A stretch of 64,000 nucleotides of DNA from Trichosphaerium sp. ATCC 40318 (Eukaryota > Discosea > Flabellinia > Trichosidae), in NCBI GenBank assembly GCA_038496445.1, contig JALMLS010000447.1:204358-268357 (forward strand), written 5' to 3'. The first letter of the stretch is position 1. The number at the start of each line of letters is the position of its first letter. A model generated the notes under the pieces. It was not told the DNA's origin. It saw only the letters and a list, made by a program, of their open reading frames with translations, and did not search any database. Shown one piece after another: positions 1 through 13,027 of the stretch. The translations under genes and the position numbers were made by a program.

Positions 1-1228
1 TTTCTGTAGTAATAATTGTTTTTCTACAGTTACAAATGACGACAGTTTTCAGTGGGGTGTATTCTTTGGATGGCCACTCATTCCTATTACTATTGTTGGT
101 ATTACAAGCTTCTCTTATGTGTTATACCGATTGAGCATGGTAAGAAGCAAGAAGAGCAACTGCCTCTACTTTTTGTTTTTTTGAGATAATTCTTAACACA
201 TTTTAGGGTCCTAAGACTGCAAAGGGCCATAAATCTCACAAGGATGAAGCTAGGAAGCTTGTTCTTGGTTTTATGGCTGTATATATAGTTCTTGCTTTGT
301 ATATACTTATATGGCGTATCCAACAAGACGTGGTACGTGTTAAAAAGAAAAGTTCAAAAAAAAAAGAGAATTAGCTAATTTTTTGTAAACAGGCGAATAA
401 TAGTGCAAAGAAGAAGGTTGAAAGTATGCTTCAGTGTCTTCTTCAAGTAGGCGGTGAGAACTGTATAGAAGATATAATTAATGTTCCTGCTTTGATGATA
501 CTATACATGTGTGCTATAGGTACCTAATCATGCCGTTGAGTGGCCGGCTGTCGCTTTTTTTTTTGTTGATATAAACAGCTTGTATGGTTGGCTTAAACTC
601 ATTTTTTATTTAAGCGAATGGTATTCCTATTTTCGTTCTTTGGGTTTCTTCTAGGTACGTTTCACGTTTTTTTTTTCTCGTGTTGGTTTTACGTGTATTG
701 TGGTGGCAGTGTTGTAACTTTTTAACAATAGAGCGTACAGGATTGCTGTCTTGCAGTTGTTTGGTATGAAGGACATGAATCTTACTAAAAGATCGAGTAA
801 AGCGTCTATGAAGAGTGGTAGTATTAATACACTTACTTCTCGGTCTCGTGTTGGGTAAGTATTTATTTGAAAAAGAGTTTTCTTATTTTTTTCTAATTTG
901 GAACAAAAACAACCTTGATGGTCAGTTTTCGCTCTTTGTTTAATTTTATTTTTGTAACAACATTATTTTATATATGCATACATAGTTTTAAAATATATTG
1001 AGATGGTGCATAGCTTGTCAAGCATTGTTTGTTTATCAGTTTTTTTTAATCTTTTTTTTTATTTCTAGACATGACGATGCTCTTTCTATTCGTAGTGGTG
1101 AAGCGATATGGACTCCACGTGAGAATGGGTCAGACTCAGATGTTGTAAACGAAGAAGAAGAAAAAGCTGCAGAAGCTAAGGAGTTGAAAACAGAGCGAGA
1201 TGTAGAAGAGCAAGCAGAAGAGTCTTAA
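1..1228 (+). CDS. C-terminal part of a seven-TM receptor-like membrane protein (5' truncated by window)
   Basis: Spliced exons 30-139, 207-332, 393-519, 615-654, 741-854 and 1069-1228 join in one frame to a TAA at 1226-1228. The product shows three hydrophobic segments: one around FFGWPLIPITIVGITSF, one around LVLGFMAVYIVLALYILIW, and one spanning ALMILYMCAI and NGIPIFVLWVSS. They are followed by a Ser/Thr/Arg-rich and then Glu/Lys-rich cytoplasmic tail. This spacing fits TM5-TM7 plus tail of a GPCR of the cAMP-receptor/frizzled-like sort found in protists; the subfamily is not resolved. Family assignment is inference from topology, because no ligand motif is visible. The amino half lies outside the window. 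Confidence 0.6.
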
Positions 1229-2610
1229 TACCAATTTTTGAAAGAACTACCAATGTATTTTTAAATTATAAAAAATGTACTTAACAACTCACTTAAAATG
1301 TTTTGTACGCAAGATCTTTAAGAGTATTCGGTAGATTGTTAATTAACGTATCTTGAAATTGTTACAAAGTTGTCACGTGGCGTGTAGAGTTTGTCTTTGC
1401 TTGTGACTAAACGATTTCTAAATTTTTTAAAGTACAAAAGCTAGTGATAACAAAGCTTGATTGAACCTGGCGGGACACTTCTTAGAATTGCCCGTTGATA
1501 TCAACTCAACTGGTAACGAATTATTTGTATCTGTAGCATCTTAGATTTCTTTGTACCTGGGTCTTGTACGTTGTGGAAAACAAGGGTATTTCTCTTCTTG
1601 TCGTGTTGGCCAATGAGAAATTGGAACGCACTGGTACAGTTCTTATTCTCGAGTATCCTTGGCTGGTGCATTCCATTATCAATGAAAAAGCGTTGTGGGC
1701 TACAATGAGAGGATGTTTGCTCTGTATATCATTGTGTTTGGTAATGATTGATACTGAAAAAGACGTCTGCAAACAGTTGGAGTAGGGTACTGTTCTAAAG
1801 GAAGTATAGCTTGTGGCTACGCCGAAAGGCGATCAAATAAGTGCCACTTACTTCAGTTCACTTAATGCATGCTTGAGTAAGAACTCGTACAGCTCACATT
1901 TCTTTGCTATTAATGTCGTTATCAGTCAAATTGATAAGCTTCACTGTTGTACTTTGTTCTTTATCAAGTGGTTCAATCAAGCTTTATAATTACATGTACA
2001 TTGGTAGTCAAGGTGAGAACTTCCATCAATTTATCCACATCGTTAATATTCCCAGCCTTTTTACCATTTGAGCAATGTTACCAACAATGCCGAGTTACTG
2101 TTGCTCTGGCTAGCCCACAATTGACTATATACAATTTTCTATCCTTTTTATTGGAGCAAGGTAAATTTATTCCTCTCGATGTGGCTACTAGAGTTATTAA
2201 GTAACAAGACAAATATTGGCCTTGTGCACCTTTTTATGTCCACGTTACACCCTTAGGCATTTTTTGTGTTTCAATCCAATTGTTTATCCAGATAACCTCC
2301 GCTGGTTGTTAGCTTAAAATTGTACGTACAGGGTACACTACCAGCACTGTTAGATAATAAACATCCGGAGTTCAAAAATGAGCTATTTAAAGCTGTGAGT
2401 GTATTAATATTGCGTTGAGCGTCCTGTTGTTTGCCACTTAGTAAAATTATTTTTACGTTTATTAGTTGCTGGTGATATTGACTTTGGTTTTTTTGCTACA
2501 TGGCTCTTAGAACACTATAGTTCATAGAATGGCCCCTTGCTGCTTTCCGTTTTGGTCACGGAAGCTTAATTAATTTGACCAACAAGCTCAATATTTGGCT
2601 TTCAGCAGAA
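1229..2610. other. Unresolved region, possible degraded small gene
   Basis: Several short open frames occur (for example 1564-1785 and 1947-2204 on +), separated by plausible GT..AG boundaries, but I could not join them into a convincing protein and recognise no domain. It may hold a small unrecognised gene or the 5' neighbourhood of CTL-1. A CACGTG site lies near 1374. Confidence 0.3.
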
Positions 2611-4438
2611 ATGGCAAAGCTTAACGTGTTGACACTCTTTTTCTTTGTTTATATTGGCCAAAGCACGTGTGGTTTGGTTTCAAGGTGTACATGGCAAAAT
2701 AATACATACGCTCTGTATAATGATCTAGACGCTGACTCTTGCGAAATGGGTACGGTTTACTGCATTTAATAAAGTGGGCGAGCTCCTTGGCTTTATTGTT
2801 TTGTTTGCTTTGTAACACGTTATTATCGCTTTAGGCTACAATCACCTCATATTAGACAGTATTATGGAAGCATCTGTAATGACTTTATTTCCCGTACGTT
2901 GGATAAACGATACACAATTCTGCCGTTTTCGTTTTTCTTTTTTTTGCCGTTCAAAATCACGTGCGTTTTCTTTATGTGTTTTCACTTTTTTTATTTTTTA
3001 GCCTTTGAGTTTGAATGTTACCTCGATAAACACCACGGCAGACGTTATTGATTATTTTTGGTATGATGGCTCTCTTGTAAGTCCTATTGTGAGTAGAACT
3101 TTTGCTGGTAATTTGGTTGATGATAACAACTGTCCTTCACTTGTCGGAGGTGTACGCAACTTTCTCGTAATTAAAACAGTTCGAGTTTTTTCTTACATTC
3201 AACAGTTCATTCGGAATAATTGTGAATCAACCAATTTTGTTTGTGAAGCGCCTTCAGAGGATGTCCAACCAGTATCAACTCCTTGTGTTGAAATAACTCC
3301 GAATATATCTTGTGATCATAGAAGCTCTGTTTCATGTGCGGAAAAATATGAAGAAATGTTTTGTTCCTTTTTTTCTGATTTGTCTTTTCAGTTGCTTGCT
3401 ATACAACTTTTTTGTCGCGACGTACATGGCCTGAAGCTCAAGGTAAGTATCAATAGTTTGATAATACATGTAACGTATATAGGCCTTTGTTTACAACAAG
3501 GTGGACACCTTGCAACAATAAACAGCGCTGAGGAGTTTGAGTTTGTTGGCGGTTTGTTACCTCTAGATAACACAAGTACAGGTAACTGTACATGGATAGG
3601 ATTGACAAGTGGATACAGAAACGATCACTTTGACTTTCAATGGGTACGACAACTGCTAGCTAGCCATTCTATTTTTAGGATTTATTCGTATTCAAGGCAG
3701 TAACAAATGAACCACGTGTTTTTGGTGGTGAGTTTATGAAAAGCCCTTGGGGTTCTGAGGAGCCACAGAGCGTAGTGATTAGAGAAAATTGTGTATTGAT
3801 GTGTGGGAATGAGTCTGTTGTTGAATGGGCTGATGTACATTGCCATCGAAGAGAACTCTTTGTTTGCGAGATTCAGCAACCTGGTATGAGTTAAACTCCT
3901 TGAGAGTTTGTTCATTCAACTCAACCTAGACATAACACTTATATTTCTACTTAGGAGACTTTATACGAAATGATGTTGTTGTCCTCGTTGATTCAGACCT
4001 TTCCATTGATGGTACGAGTTTTGAAGTACCCACCAATACAAACATAGCAGTCTGATAACCTCCTTTAGGTACAGCTCGGTTCAACAACACGACACTTGAG
4101 ATACGAAAAGTAAATACAATACTTAATGTTACTGGATGTATTGTGGGTTCATTTAAGCTTAATCTAATGTCAATTGTGGTACACACTCAAATACCTGTTG
4201 GTGATTCGAACTAATCACTTTATTGTATTTTTAGGAAAATTCAGTACTAATATCACAGAGTCAAGTGTGTGTAGAGGTAACGCCATCAGTTATCTTGCGT
4301 ACAAACCAATGTCAGGAGCAAACAAGGGCATCAACATCATTAACAAGAACTCTTGATATTTCGACTTTCAAGTGTGCTAGTAACACTCTCATTGGGTGTA
4401 TTGTATTAATGCTTGCCATGGTTGTTTTGTTATTGTAG
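2611..4438 (+). CDS. CTL-1: C-type-lectin-like surface protein
   Basis: Approximate exons: 2611-2749, 2835-2893, 3002-3150, 3206-~3340, ~3391-3441, ~3483-3643, 3697-3883, 3955-4012, 4069-4173, 4235-4438. Order of parts: signal peptide (start MAKLNVLTLFFFVY), cysteine-containing N-terminal region (SRCTWQNNTY..DSCEMG), a segment containing FVCEAP, the lectin domain, a membrane-proximal module (ARFNNTTLEIRK..NTILNVTGC), and a C-terminal hydrophobic run ending LMLAMVVLLL directly before TAG. Lectin landmarks are TWPEAQ-like, LQQGGHLATI, CTWIGLTSGYR, EPQ, WADVHC and LFVCEI. Many N-glycosylation sequons. The tail suits a GPI signal or a TM anchor without cytoplasmic part. There is no Thr/Pro stalk exon in this copy. 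The sugar-site tripeptide is EPQ and WND is WAD, so Ca/sugar binding is uncertain. Confidence 0.8.
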
Positions 4439-4985
4439 AAGCAATAAAACTTGTACAAAGTAAACCCATTTCTACGAATATCACGTGGGAAATAAAAAGG
4501 AATAAAAATCCACATACAACTTTGTTGGACTTCGATGGTAAAAGCAAGAGGCTTTATATAACTCTTAAGCGTTCTTTGTGACTACCTTACCTTTAAAGCA
4601 TTTAATTATGTAACACCACAAGAGTGAGAGAAACTAAAGCAAAAGAAGAACATATTCATCTCTGTTAAAAACGAGGAAATAGTTGTTTTCTTTTCTTTAG
4701 TTCGCAACAAAAGCGGACATCAAGGGTATCGAAGCTTAGACGTATAATCTATGAACTCCTGAGAGGGCTTTAAACTTCTTTTGTAATACCATTACAGCCA
4801 TTTTATGGCAGTACCTATTGACACTGTACTGGTATGTGATACATTGCGTTTAAATGTATTGTACGCCCATTTAACTCAGGCTCAGCAAGCATCTGTTAAG
4901 GGCTGACCTGACCAGTTAACCTAAAGTTGTTTATAGATCAAACATTCTCACATACCAACACAGCGCGCACTCACTGCATTGTTAG
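4439..4985. other. Intergenic, nothing recognised
   Basis: No gene, RNA or repeat seen between CTL-1 and the LRR relic; only short open frames in AT-rich sequence. Confidence 0.4.
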
Positions 4986-5206
4986 GTCCAGCATTTTGTT
5001 TTTTTCAAAACCACAACTAGCAATTTAATACCTTCATCTGTAGCATGATTACAGCCAATAAGGCCAATAGTATGAACTCCAGCAAATCTTGATAAAATAC
5101 TATCAGTTACAGTACGAATCAGTGAGATTCTTGTATTCCATAGAATGCCACTGTCTGCTACCTTGTGATAATCAGACCTCAACTTTTTTTTGCAAACAAT
5201 AAGCAA
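4986..5206 (-). pseudogene. Relic of an F-box/LRR gene
   Basis: The minus strand encodes a VTDSILSRFAGVHTIGL segment, then NHATDEGIKLL, matching the repeat consensus (GVHTIxLxxCxxITDEGxKAL) of the intact LRR gene at 23700-24836. Only about one and a half repeats remain and no F-box is visible upstream, so this is a decayed fragment. It sits just downstream of CTL-1, repeating the CTL/LRR neighbourhood seen elsewhere in the window. Confidence 0.65.
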
Positions 5207-5672
5207 CGTTGACTGTCAGTACTTTTTCTCATTACTACAAGAACGAATCACAAAATGTTTTTTATATCAACAAGTATAGCATCTTGGTGCATGTTGAAAG
5301 ACGCGATAGAGGTGAAAAATACTTCAGTGGTGAGTAAAAACGCCTTAAAGATTCACTGAATTTCACTAAACATTTCTGTGCCCGTCTCAACTATAAACGC
5401 CGCTGCCGTAGCGGTGTTATTTATACGTGTATAAATAGGAAAAATAATTTTGTCGGAATATAAAAAAACCCCCTCAAGACAAACCATGTACTCTACAAAC
5501 CAATAAACAAAAACCTTATCTGAAAAAAGAAAGGTTCTATTTTTTGCACGTGTCGTAGATAACAAAATCCTAATTTGTTGCTCCTATTATTATAGAAAAA
5601 CATCATTCTTACTTGTATCACTATTTTGGAGTAATGAAGTGGTTGGTAGCACCAAAACAATTCGATCTTTAA

Positions 5673-6060
5673 AATTTTCTACATTGCAATGTCATTTGTG
5701 TCACAAATAACAGGTTTAGTTATTGGGCAGCACAGTTTTTGCAACAAAGTTTACAATTTGTCAAAATTGTAGAAATTGCAGAAATACATAAAATAGCAAT
5801 TGCTACTTTTACTGCATTTTATGGAATCTTTACAATACTATTTCTCATCACTGCAATCATTGTTGTACTATTGATTGTGCCTCATAGTATACAGTATACT
5901 ATAGAGTACTTTGAAGTAATGAGAAATTATTTCGTTAATGCACTGGTGAGAAAAGGTAGTGCCAGTGTTGCCAATGTATTTTTCACCTTGTAATTTTAGG
6001 TGTTTTCACAAATTCTCATTTAAGGCAATTCGGCAAATTGTAAAAATTAAACAAAAACTG
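5673..6060 (+). CDS. Small membrane protein, unknown function (model incomplete)
   Basis: An open frame from about 5673 to the donor near 5945 encodes a charged/amphipathic stretch (QFVKIVEIAEIHKIAIATF) followed by a long hydrophobic segment (FYGIFTILFLITAIIVVLLIV), then a short tail. An intron from about 5945 to 6000 would give a brief terminal exon. No in-frame ATG was found in the main exon, so an upstream exon is needed. No family recognised. Confidence 0.35.
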
Positions 6061-6358
6061 TGCTGCCCCACAAATACATAGTCTTTTTTGGCGGTCTCTT
6101 CCTACGGTTTAGTTACTTTACGCACTAAAGGGGCTTCAGATGGTCGCGACATTTTTGTATACATTTAAAGTACTCCAATAATCTTCTATAAATACTTGAA
6201 TCTCTTCTGTCTTTTTACTGTTCACAGCCTTAAGTATTCTAGTTTGATACGGTTAATTTACGAGATGAAAAAAAAAAAACCTGAAATGAACAAAAGGACT
6301 TAAGGCAATACGTCTTAACCAATACCGTGTTTTGTACTGCGTATAGCACCTCCTTGAC

Positions 6359-7068
6359 ATGAGCCAAGACAACGTAGCGTTACTGGGTACATCTACAGAC
6401 CAATGCGCTCTGGATATGCCTGACACTTCCGAAATTGTATCTGAAAAACACTACAAAGTACGTGAATTGTTTCTAAGCACAAACTACGAAAAGTTGTGGC
6501 AATTTGGTCATCACGTGTTCAAATTTTCAGGATTCTCTGAAATTACTTTCCTTGTGTGACTGCGATTGACTGTATGCAGTAATGTTGTCCTAAAACATCC
6601 TCTATGTCACGACAATAGTTTTTGTTTTGAAACATTCTATCTAACTTGTCTGACCAGGCACTAAAAGAAGTTTACCCTGATGCATACATGCATCCAAGAC
6701 AACTACATGTTTATCAACACAAAAATGTTGGCGATTTCTTCTGGGATGCACATGTCCCTGTAGACCTTCAAGACCGCGATGATATTGATCCAGCTTATTA
6801 TTCTGAGTCAATTGAGGACTTGAATAAGAAATCACGAGAAATAACATCTTGTTGTGGAAGTAAAATGCTATGGTGTATAGTAATCTTTATATTGTGTATT
6901 CTGATGATTCCTGTTTTATTATATGTATTTTGTTGGGTGCCTTACATTGAACGAAGACGAGAGAGAATGAAAGAAAAGATAAGAGAGATAAATACACGTT
7001 GGAAAAAACAGAGAATATTTTTTGTGCTAGATGACACTCAAGAGCTGAAGATAATCCATGAGTTTTAG
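6359..7068 (+). CDS. Single-pass membrane protein, unknown family
   Basis: Two exons, 6359-6457 and 6658-7068, split by a GTACGTG..CCAG intron, encode about 169 residues. The N-terminal half is acidic and soluble, followed by SCCGSKMLW and a strong transmembrane segment (CIVIFILCILMIPVLLYVF). After it comes a highly basic juxtamembrane region (ERRRERMKEKIREINTRWKK). No signal peptide, so an N-in/C-out or tail-proximal insertion is possible; the positive-inside rule would place the basic side in the cytoplasm. Function unknown. The ATG at 6359 opens the frame and is preceded by an AT-rich leader. Confidence 0.55.
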
Positions 7069-7571
7069 ATGGTGATTAACACTGTAATTGTAAACAAACC
7101 AGGGCAATAATCATTTTATATTTTACATTCTTAGATTCATTTTGACGATTCAATCACTGCTTAGAAAGAAAATGTAGCTATTTCTAATAAAGCATGTGAT
7201 ACTTATTACTGGCTTACTGACGGCCTATTGGCGTATTATTTACGTTACGTTTACTCTCCTTTTCCGCATGTTCTGCATTCTATTCTATTCTATTATCGTG
7301 CTCAAGTCCAGGTCTTGTTCAAGGAGCTCCATTCGGAGTCTGGCTTAAAGCAGGCAACGTGAGTTGCCTCCAGGCCCTTGGGCCTGGCTCCTTGTCTAAC
7401 CACTTGTCAGTCTGGTATATATACATCCAGCTGACCAGTGTCTGCATTTTTGGATAAAATTTTGGTAAGGTAAAGAATGACACGTAGGACTTGAAGGCCA
7501 TTTTATGAATTTCGTTGAATTTTGAAGACAAAAAAAACCGCTAAAAGCAAAAAGCCTTGTTTCACTTTAAT
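7069..7571. other. Intergenic with a small GC-rich hairpin patch
   Basis: Positions ~7270-7290 carry TTCTA short tandem repeats. Around 7350-7395 a locally GC-rich stretch contains two short inverted repeats (GGCAAC..GTTGCC and AGGCCC..GGGCCT). No gene recognised. Confidence 0.4.
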
Positions 7572-10500
7572 ATGGAAAAGCGTGAGCCTAGTTATGAGGA
7601 GCTTGTATCAGTACATGGTAGATTCATTCCCACAGATATTGTGTTGGAAATCTTTAACCATTCATCTGATAATGACATATTTCAGTCGTTTGGGAAGGTT
7701 TGCGTACGTAGAGAATAAAACAAACGATAGAAAACGATTTAAACGAATTCTGGTATTAAGTTTTACCGAATGAGATTTCTTTTATCCGCATAGCGCTAAT
7801 AACGCGTGTGTAGTGGCAATGGCACCATCTAGCAAATCGTAAACTGGCAGATTTGTTTAAACTCTTTGAATACAAACTAATAAGCGCCGATGGTCGTTTT
7901 CATACGTTTCCTGAAGAGTTGAGCCAAGTATCAGTATACGGTATGCTATTTCACCAGTTTTAAAACTATCTTTGGCTTACGCGCTTAGACGAACTTGCTG
8001 GGAGCGGACAAAGCGTTGAGAGTAGTCTACTAGTTGTGTTTGATGTTATAAAGCAGTATAAGATGAATTTAACGAGATCTAAGAGTGCGGTTGGACTTTT
8101 CTTTTCAATATTTTTTTTTTGACTTTTTTTTAGATTTGCCGTTCAGTCTTGAAAAACATTGCTCTATCTTTAAGAAATTCGATTGTGATGCTTTTATTAA
8201 GTCTTATCATCTATGGAGTTGGGAATTTCGTGAACTTGGAACCCAGGATTATAAATTCGCTATTTATCTGAACACGAGAAGGTAATGACATCATTTTTTC
8301 TTTTTTTTTTTCTTGTTTTTCATTAAATTTTCTTTTCGATTTCTTCTCTTCGCACGTGGTTTGTATAAACCATCTTCAGTGGTGGTTTTATTTTAACCAC
8401 AATGTTGTTATCATTAATTCATATCTTTTGGAGCTAATTATTGATGTAGTTTGGCAGCAATGCTTTGTAATGAGCATGTTCCAAATGGAACTTTTTTAAA
8501 CGAATACTATAAAGAGCTTTTACTTTACCCTATGTCTAAGGCATTAGATGAATTTCTTATACCAATATCTGATCCTATACACCCAAAGGTAATATTTTCT
8601 TTAACATCAAAAAAAAAAAAAGACACACTGAAGAGCGCTATATTCCAGCAGAACTTCGCATTTGCAATCTCGTTTTTCACAATATTTTTTCAAACCTGTA
8701 TGTACTTCTCACGTGCTTAATATTTTTAGCTTATATATGGTCTCTGTGAACAACCAGCATCTATTAAAACACAGCTATTATCTTATCAACAATATTGTTT
8801 GAGTTGGATGCTTGCCATAGAGAAACGCGCTGAACATAAAGCTGGTACTTTTTTTTTTTTGTATACAAATAGTGTTTTTGTGATTAATCACCTGTTTTAG
8901 GTTTTGAATTGTACGAGTATCCTCATGCAGAATCAATGCGTTTTGTAACATATGACATACGTACGGAAAAGTTTGGTCACTGTGCTTCACAGGATAGAAC
9001 AACAAATGTTGTTTTTCCAGGAGGTGTTTTAGCTGATGAAGTAGGTCTTGGAAAGACTTTAGAAGGTAGGTGCTAAGTGTTGCATAACATTCTCACCACA
9101 TATAGCACTTAGTCTTATAATGGCAAACCCACAAAGAGTGGATTATCCAAGTTCATTGAGAGGATTGAAGACGTCCAAAGCGACCATAGGTATGATTAGT
9201 CTGTTGTTTGAAGGGTTGAGTTTTTCTTTAGTTTTTTGTCCGAGTCACGTGGCTCCTGAATGGCAACATGAGTCTTCAAAGCATCTTATAGATAATTTAA
9301 ACATCATAACTCTTATTACACTTAATGATTGGCGAACAAAGACGGTCGGTGAATTCATTGAAGCTGGTAAGAGTGTAACTTTTGTTTCAGTTTGTCATTT
9401 TTTTTTTCGAAAGTGTGGTGCTATTCTGTTTTTAATTTACTGATTGACGTATTAGATATTATTATCGTATCGCATAGCTTATTGATAAACCAAAATTACC
9501 TGAACACAAAGGTGATTGCTCCTGTTGGCGCGTATGTCTTTTCTTTCTCTTTTTTTTTTTTCTCCTTTTTTTCTTCGGCAAGAGCCCTGACTGTTGTACC
9601 TCATTGCTTATTATTTCTTATTCATTTTCTAAGCCCTTTGACTATGCAAAATGTAAGCCTTGAATCTTTTCATTGGCATAGAGCTATAGTAGATGAAGGT
9701 CATGAGTTGCTTGCATCCAATTGTAGACGTTAGCATTTCTCGTATTTTTCTTGATTGCTCATAACAACTTTTTGTAGAACAACTATTAAATACGCAAGCA
9801 ACATGTTATTGGTATCAATCAGGAACACCATTTCCAAACAAGTCCGTATTTAAGATAGAAATTCACAAATAGATTTTGCTCCTTTTTCTGTTTTTTCCGG
9901 TTAACAGTCAAACTTACTTTTCTTCGATAGATTCATTGTGCAACAAGTTATACGTTTCTTACATCCTACACCACAAAAAAGGAATAGTATATATCACTTG
10001 AATCGCCATAATAACGTATTTGATACCACTGGAGGTTCTGTGGCTTCTGGTCTTGAACCAAAATTCGTATTGTATGTATTTTTTTAAAATCCGCTCGAGC
10101 ATTTCCTTACTCATTGCATAGCATCAATTTACGGAATGTTATTATGAATAATCTAATATGGCGTAATACAAAATTATCTGTAAAAAGCGAAATGACTATT
10201 CCTGAGTACGCCATCACATCAAAAAAAGCTAGTTCTTCCTTTTTCTTTTTCTTATATTTTTCGGTTTTTTTGATTTGTTTTTCCCCGTTTTCAGCTACTC
10301 TTAGGCCTTGTACCTTGTGACTGTTTAGTACTAACATAAAAATTATAGGTACCAAGAGGATGTTAGGGTCGTAGATTTCTCACTAATGGAGCGTTTGAGA
10401 TATGAGTTGAAAGCGAGTCGATATCCCAGAAATACATTACACCAATATTGTAGTTTCTCTGGTTCTGAAAATAACTTTTATATTCCATCTCTTATAAAGT

Positions 10501-11995
10501 CTTTGGAAGGAGAATTATATACTAGGCCATCAGAAGCTCTTATACAAAAGTTCAAGTATGCCATGAGCTTTGTTGAGGTTCGTCTTTGTTCTGTTCTTCT
10601 TTTTTCTCTGAAAGTTCGTTTTTGGCTTATGGTTTTCATAGCATCCGTCTCATAGACTTCCACTTGAAACGGTTCTATCAATTCCAAAATGGAGACGTTA
10701 TGTATATGGTACAAAGATGGCAGCTTTATTAGGCTTCTTAGAGAGCTTGTGGGCTAAAAACAGCAAGTCAAAGGTTAGAATTATTTTTTTTCTTTTCTTA
10801 GAATCTATTCGTTTCATACACTATGACCCTTTGAGACCCTTAATTGAAGTGGCATACAAACAAATTTCTTTTACTGCGGTTTTAAACAATAACACTAGTG
10901 GTTTTATTTTGCAATGTTTCTATCCGATGACCGATGACGGAAGTACATGGTATTCTTATTTTTTTTGTAGGTTATTCTTTTTTCAAAATTTCCGAGAGTC
11001 TTGGAACAAGTTGGTGTAGTTTTGACAAACAACAATATCGATTTTACATGTCTTACAAGGTAACTTAAATATTCTGTTCAAAGGTATAAGTACTAAAGAT
11101 TTTTCTAGTGCTCTGAATGATAGGCATCGCTTTGAAGCTATAAATAGGTTCAAAACGCTAAAAGAAACAAAAGTTATCTTGCTTAGCCTTGATGAAGGTG
11201 CTTCAGGTATGCATACTCACCTGGTTTTATCACGCTTATAATTTTTGTAATTAGGCACAAACTTACAAGCAGCACATCATATTGTTATGCTTGGTACGCA
11301 AGAAGTGTTTTTTTTTTCTTTTCAGAATTTCTAGTTTTTGTTTGTTTTCAAAGTTTGTTCGTCTTGATCTCTCTTCTTGGTTTGAAAGTACTTTTTCTTA
11401 TTATTTTCGTAGATCCAGGGAGTGGCACTAAAGAAGAAATGCATTCAACTATGACTCAGGCAATTGGTAGAGCACACAGGTACTTGTTTATTGTAAATGG
11501 AGAAATAGTTATTTAATTTTTTACTTTGCAAAGGTTAGGACAAATGAAGACAATCACAGTTGTGTGGTTCCTTGTTCGTGATACAATTGAAAGTGAGAAT
11601 TACTTTGAACATGCAGCTTCACTTGCAGTCATGAAACATGAAGTTATACCTAACAAAAATGAGGTACAACCAAAACAACACACTCAACAAACTTTTCTTC
11701 CTTCCGCAACATCTTATCCAAAACACGTGATAATTTTTGAACGAAGCAAAAACTTCATTTGTTCAAGGGCCTAAGTGATATCTTTCTTCAGGGTTTAAAT
11801 GACTTATATCTATACTAGGACTCAGATAGACTTCGTTTGGCGAATGCACAAGTTATGATTATAAAAGAAGAACGTAAACTTAAAGATCTTTTAGCTGCTG
11901 GGTTTATAACTACAGAGCAATTTGATGAACGTAAAAGAATCATTCACGATACTTATGCGCCTTCTGATAAAGTGTCAAAATTGTTCGGAGTATAA
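7572..11995 (+). CDS. F-box / SNF2-family helicase-like ATPase
   Basis: About 18 exons splice into a long protein. N-terminus: F-box-like (RFIPTDIVLEIFNHSSDNDIF), continuing through WQWHHLANRKLADLF. SNF2 motifs follow in order: QPASIKTQLLSYQQYCLSW, Walker A ADEVGLGKT (~9040), motif Ia CPSHVAPEW (~9240), DEGH in place of DEAH (~9695), motif III SGTPF (~9825), motif IV VILFSKF (~10975), motif V LLSLDEGASG (~11195), TNLQAAHHIVML (~11270) and motif VI QAIGRAHR (~11460). A basic C-terminal helix precedes the TAA. The order resembles the RAD5/HLTF branch and the plant-type F-box/SNF2 proteins. No RING was seen. Introns are 40-120 bases and most carry T-runs. All core motifs are present, so the enzyme is probably active. 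Confidence 0.88.
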
Positions 11996-12370
11996 GAAAA
12001 ACACGTGTAAAACATGTCACTGTAAAATTTAAATGTTTACCATTTGTTAACTTCCATACCAGTTGGCTATAAGTCGATACTATACCGCGCAAGATGCTGT
12101 TTTGTTGTAAGAAAGAGGTCTTGACCGCCTTTTGGCGTAGCTGTAAGCTAGACTTCCCTAAATTGTACCACTCCATCCAGATATTCAACAAAAATGTTAT
12201 CTACCTAGTACTGGTTTTCTAATGACTTCTGAAGTTCTATAGTGCGGCTGTAGTCGTTGTCTTTGTTTTTCTGTTGTTAACATGGCGTTCCATTCTATAG
12301 ACCTTGTGATGAGAAGGAGAATTTCTACCAAATGATTTGGCGTATTTTCTATTTGCTTGGCTCTCAACAA
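11996..12370. other. Intergenic, nothing recognised
   Basis: 3' flank of the SNF2 gene. A CACGTG lies at ~12002. No gene or repeat recognised. Confidence 0.4.
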
Positions 12371-12612
12371 CTTTTTTTTGAAAATCAAATGTACCACCAA
12401 CGACTCTACCTCCAATGACAACAGATCCTCCAACTATGACAGACCCGCCAACAACTCTACCTCCAACAACATTACCACCAACACTTCCACCTACTGCACC
12501 TCCGATAACTTCGCCACCAACTACCACACCTCCTACACGGCCTCCTGTGTATGCACTTTCAGGAAGGCAGGGATGTGTGCGGAGATTATCCCAAACTCAG
12601 GAAAGTAAATAA
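12371..12612 (+). pseudogene. Orphan Thr/Pro-repeat (mucin-like stalk) fragment
   Basis: The frame reads a degenerate PPT repeat (PPTTLPPMTTDPPTMTDPP and so on) about 50 residues long, ending in a Cys-containing tail and TAA at 12610-12612. Composition resembles stalk segments of the CTL family and the stalk exon of the GPI-anchored protein at 56977. No signal peptide or anchor is joined to it here, so it is probably an exon remnant; a small spliced gene cannot be excluded. Confidence 0.4.
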
Positions 12613-13027
12613 GCACATGTAATTAATGACTTTGTTTCGTTTTTGTTTTGTTTATGTTGTCCATTGAGAAACTAGTTTTTTTCCTACAAAACCTAACATC
12701 AAGAAATGGTGTGAACTATTTGTGTGACAATGTATGGTTACGCAACTTATACTATTAGATGCTCCTGTTCAATGTGATTGGAATGTAACACTTGAATATA
12801 AGCGTATTTGTCCATGGCTATGATGCAAGGGACAAAAGATACAAAATTTAGAAATCACGTGATAAAACTACGGAACAAGTTAACCAATGCCTTAAGATTA
12901 CAAAAACACTCACTGTATGAGTCTTTGAAGGCCAATAAACAAGGTACACGATTTGAGAATAACTTCCCGATTATTTTTTTTTTGCTACCAAATACCAAAT
13001 ACTTGAATTTCAAAACAAGCTTCGACT
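12613..13027. promoter_or_regulatory. Upstream region of CTL-2, conserved with CTL-3
   Basis: From about 12700 the sequence is homologous to the reverse complement of about 20500-20735, upstream of CTL-3. Shared landmarks include AATCACGTGATAAAACTACG. A TCACGTGAT palindrome is kept in both. It most likely contains the CTL promoter, but no TATA or initiator was identified with confidence. Confidence 0.4.

Noticed and set aside
12237-12527. Gly/Val-rich minus-strand frame (VVGGRVVGGSV type)
   Set aside because: Antisense reading of the Pro/Thr codon repeat on the + strand; no signal or start context.
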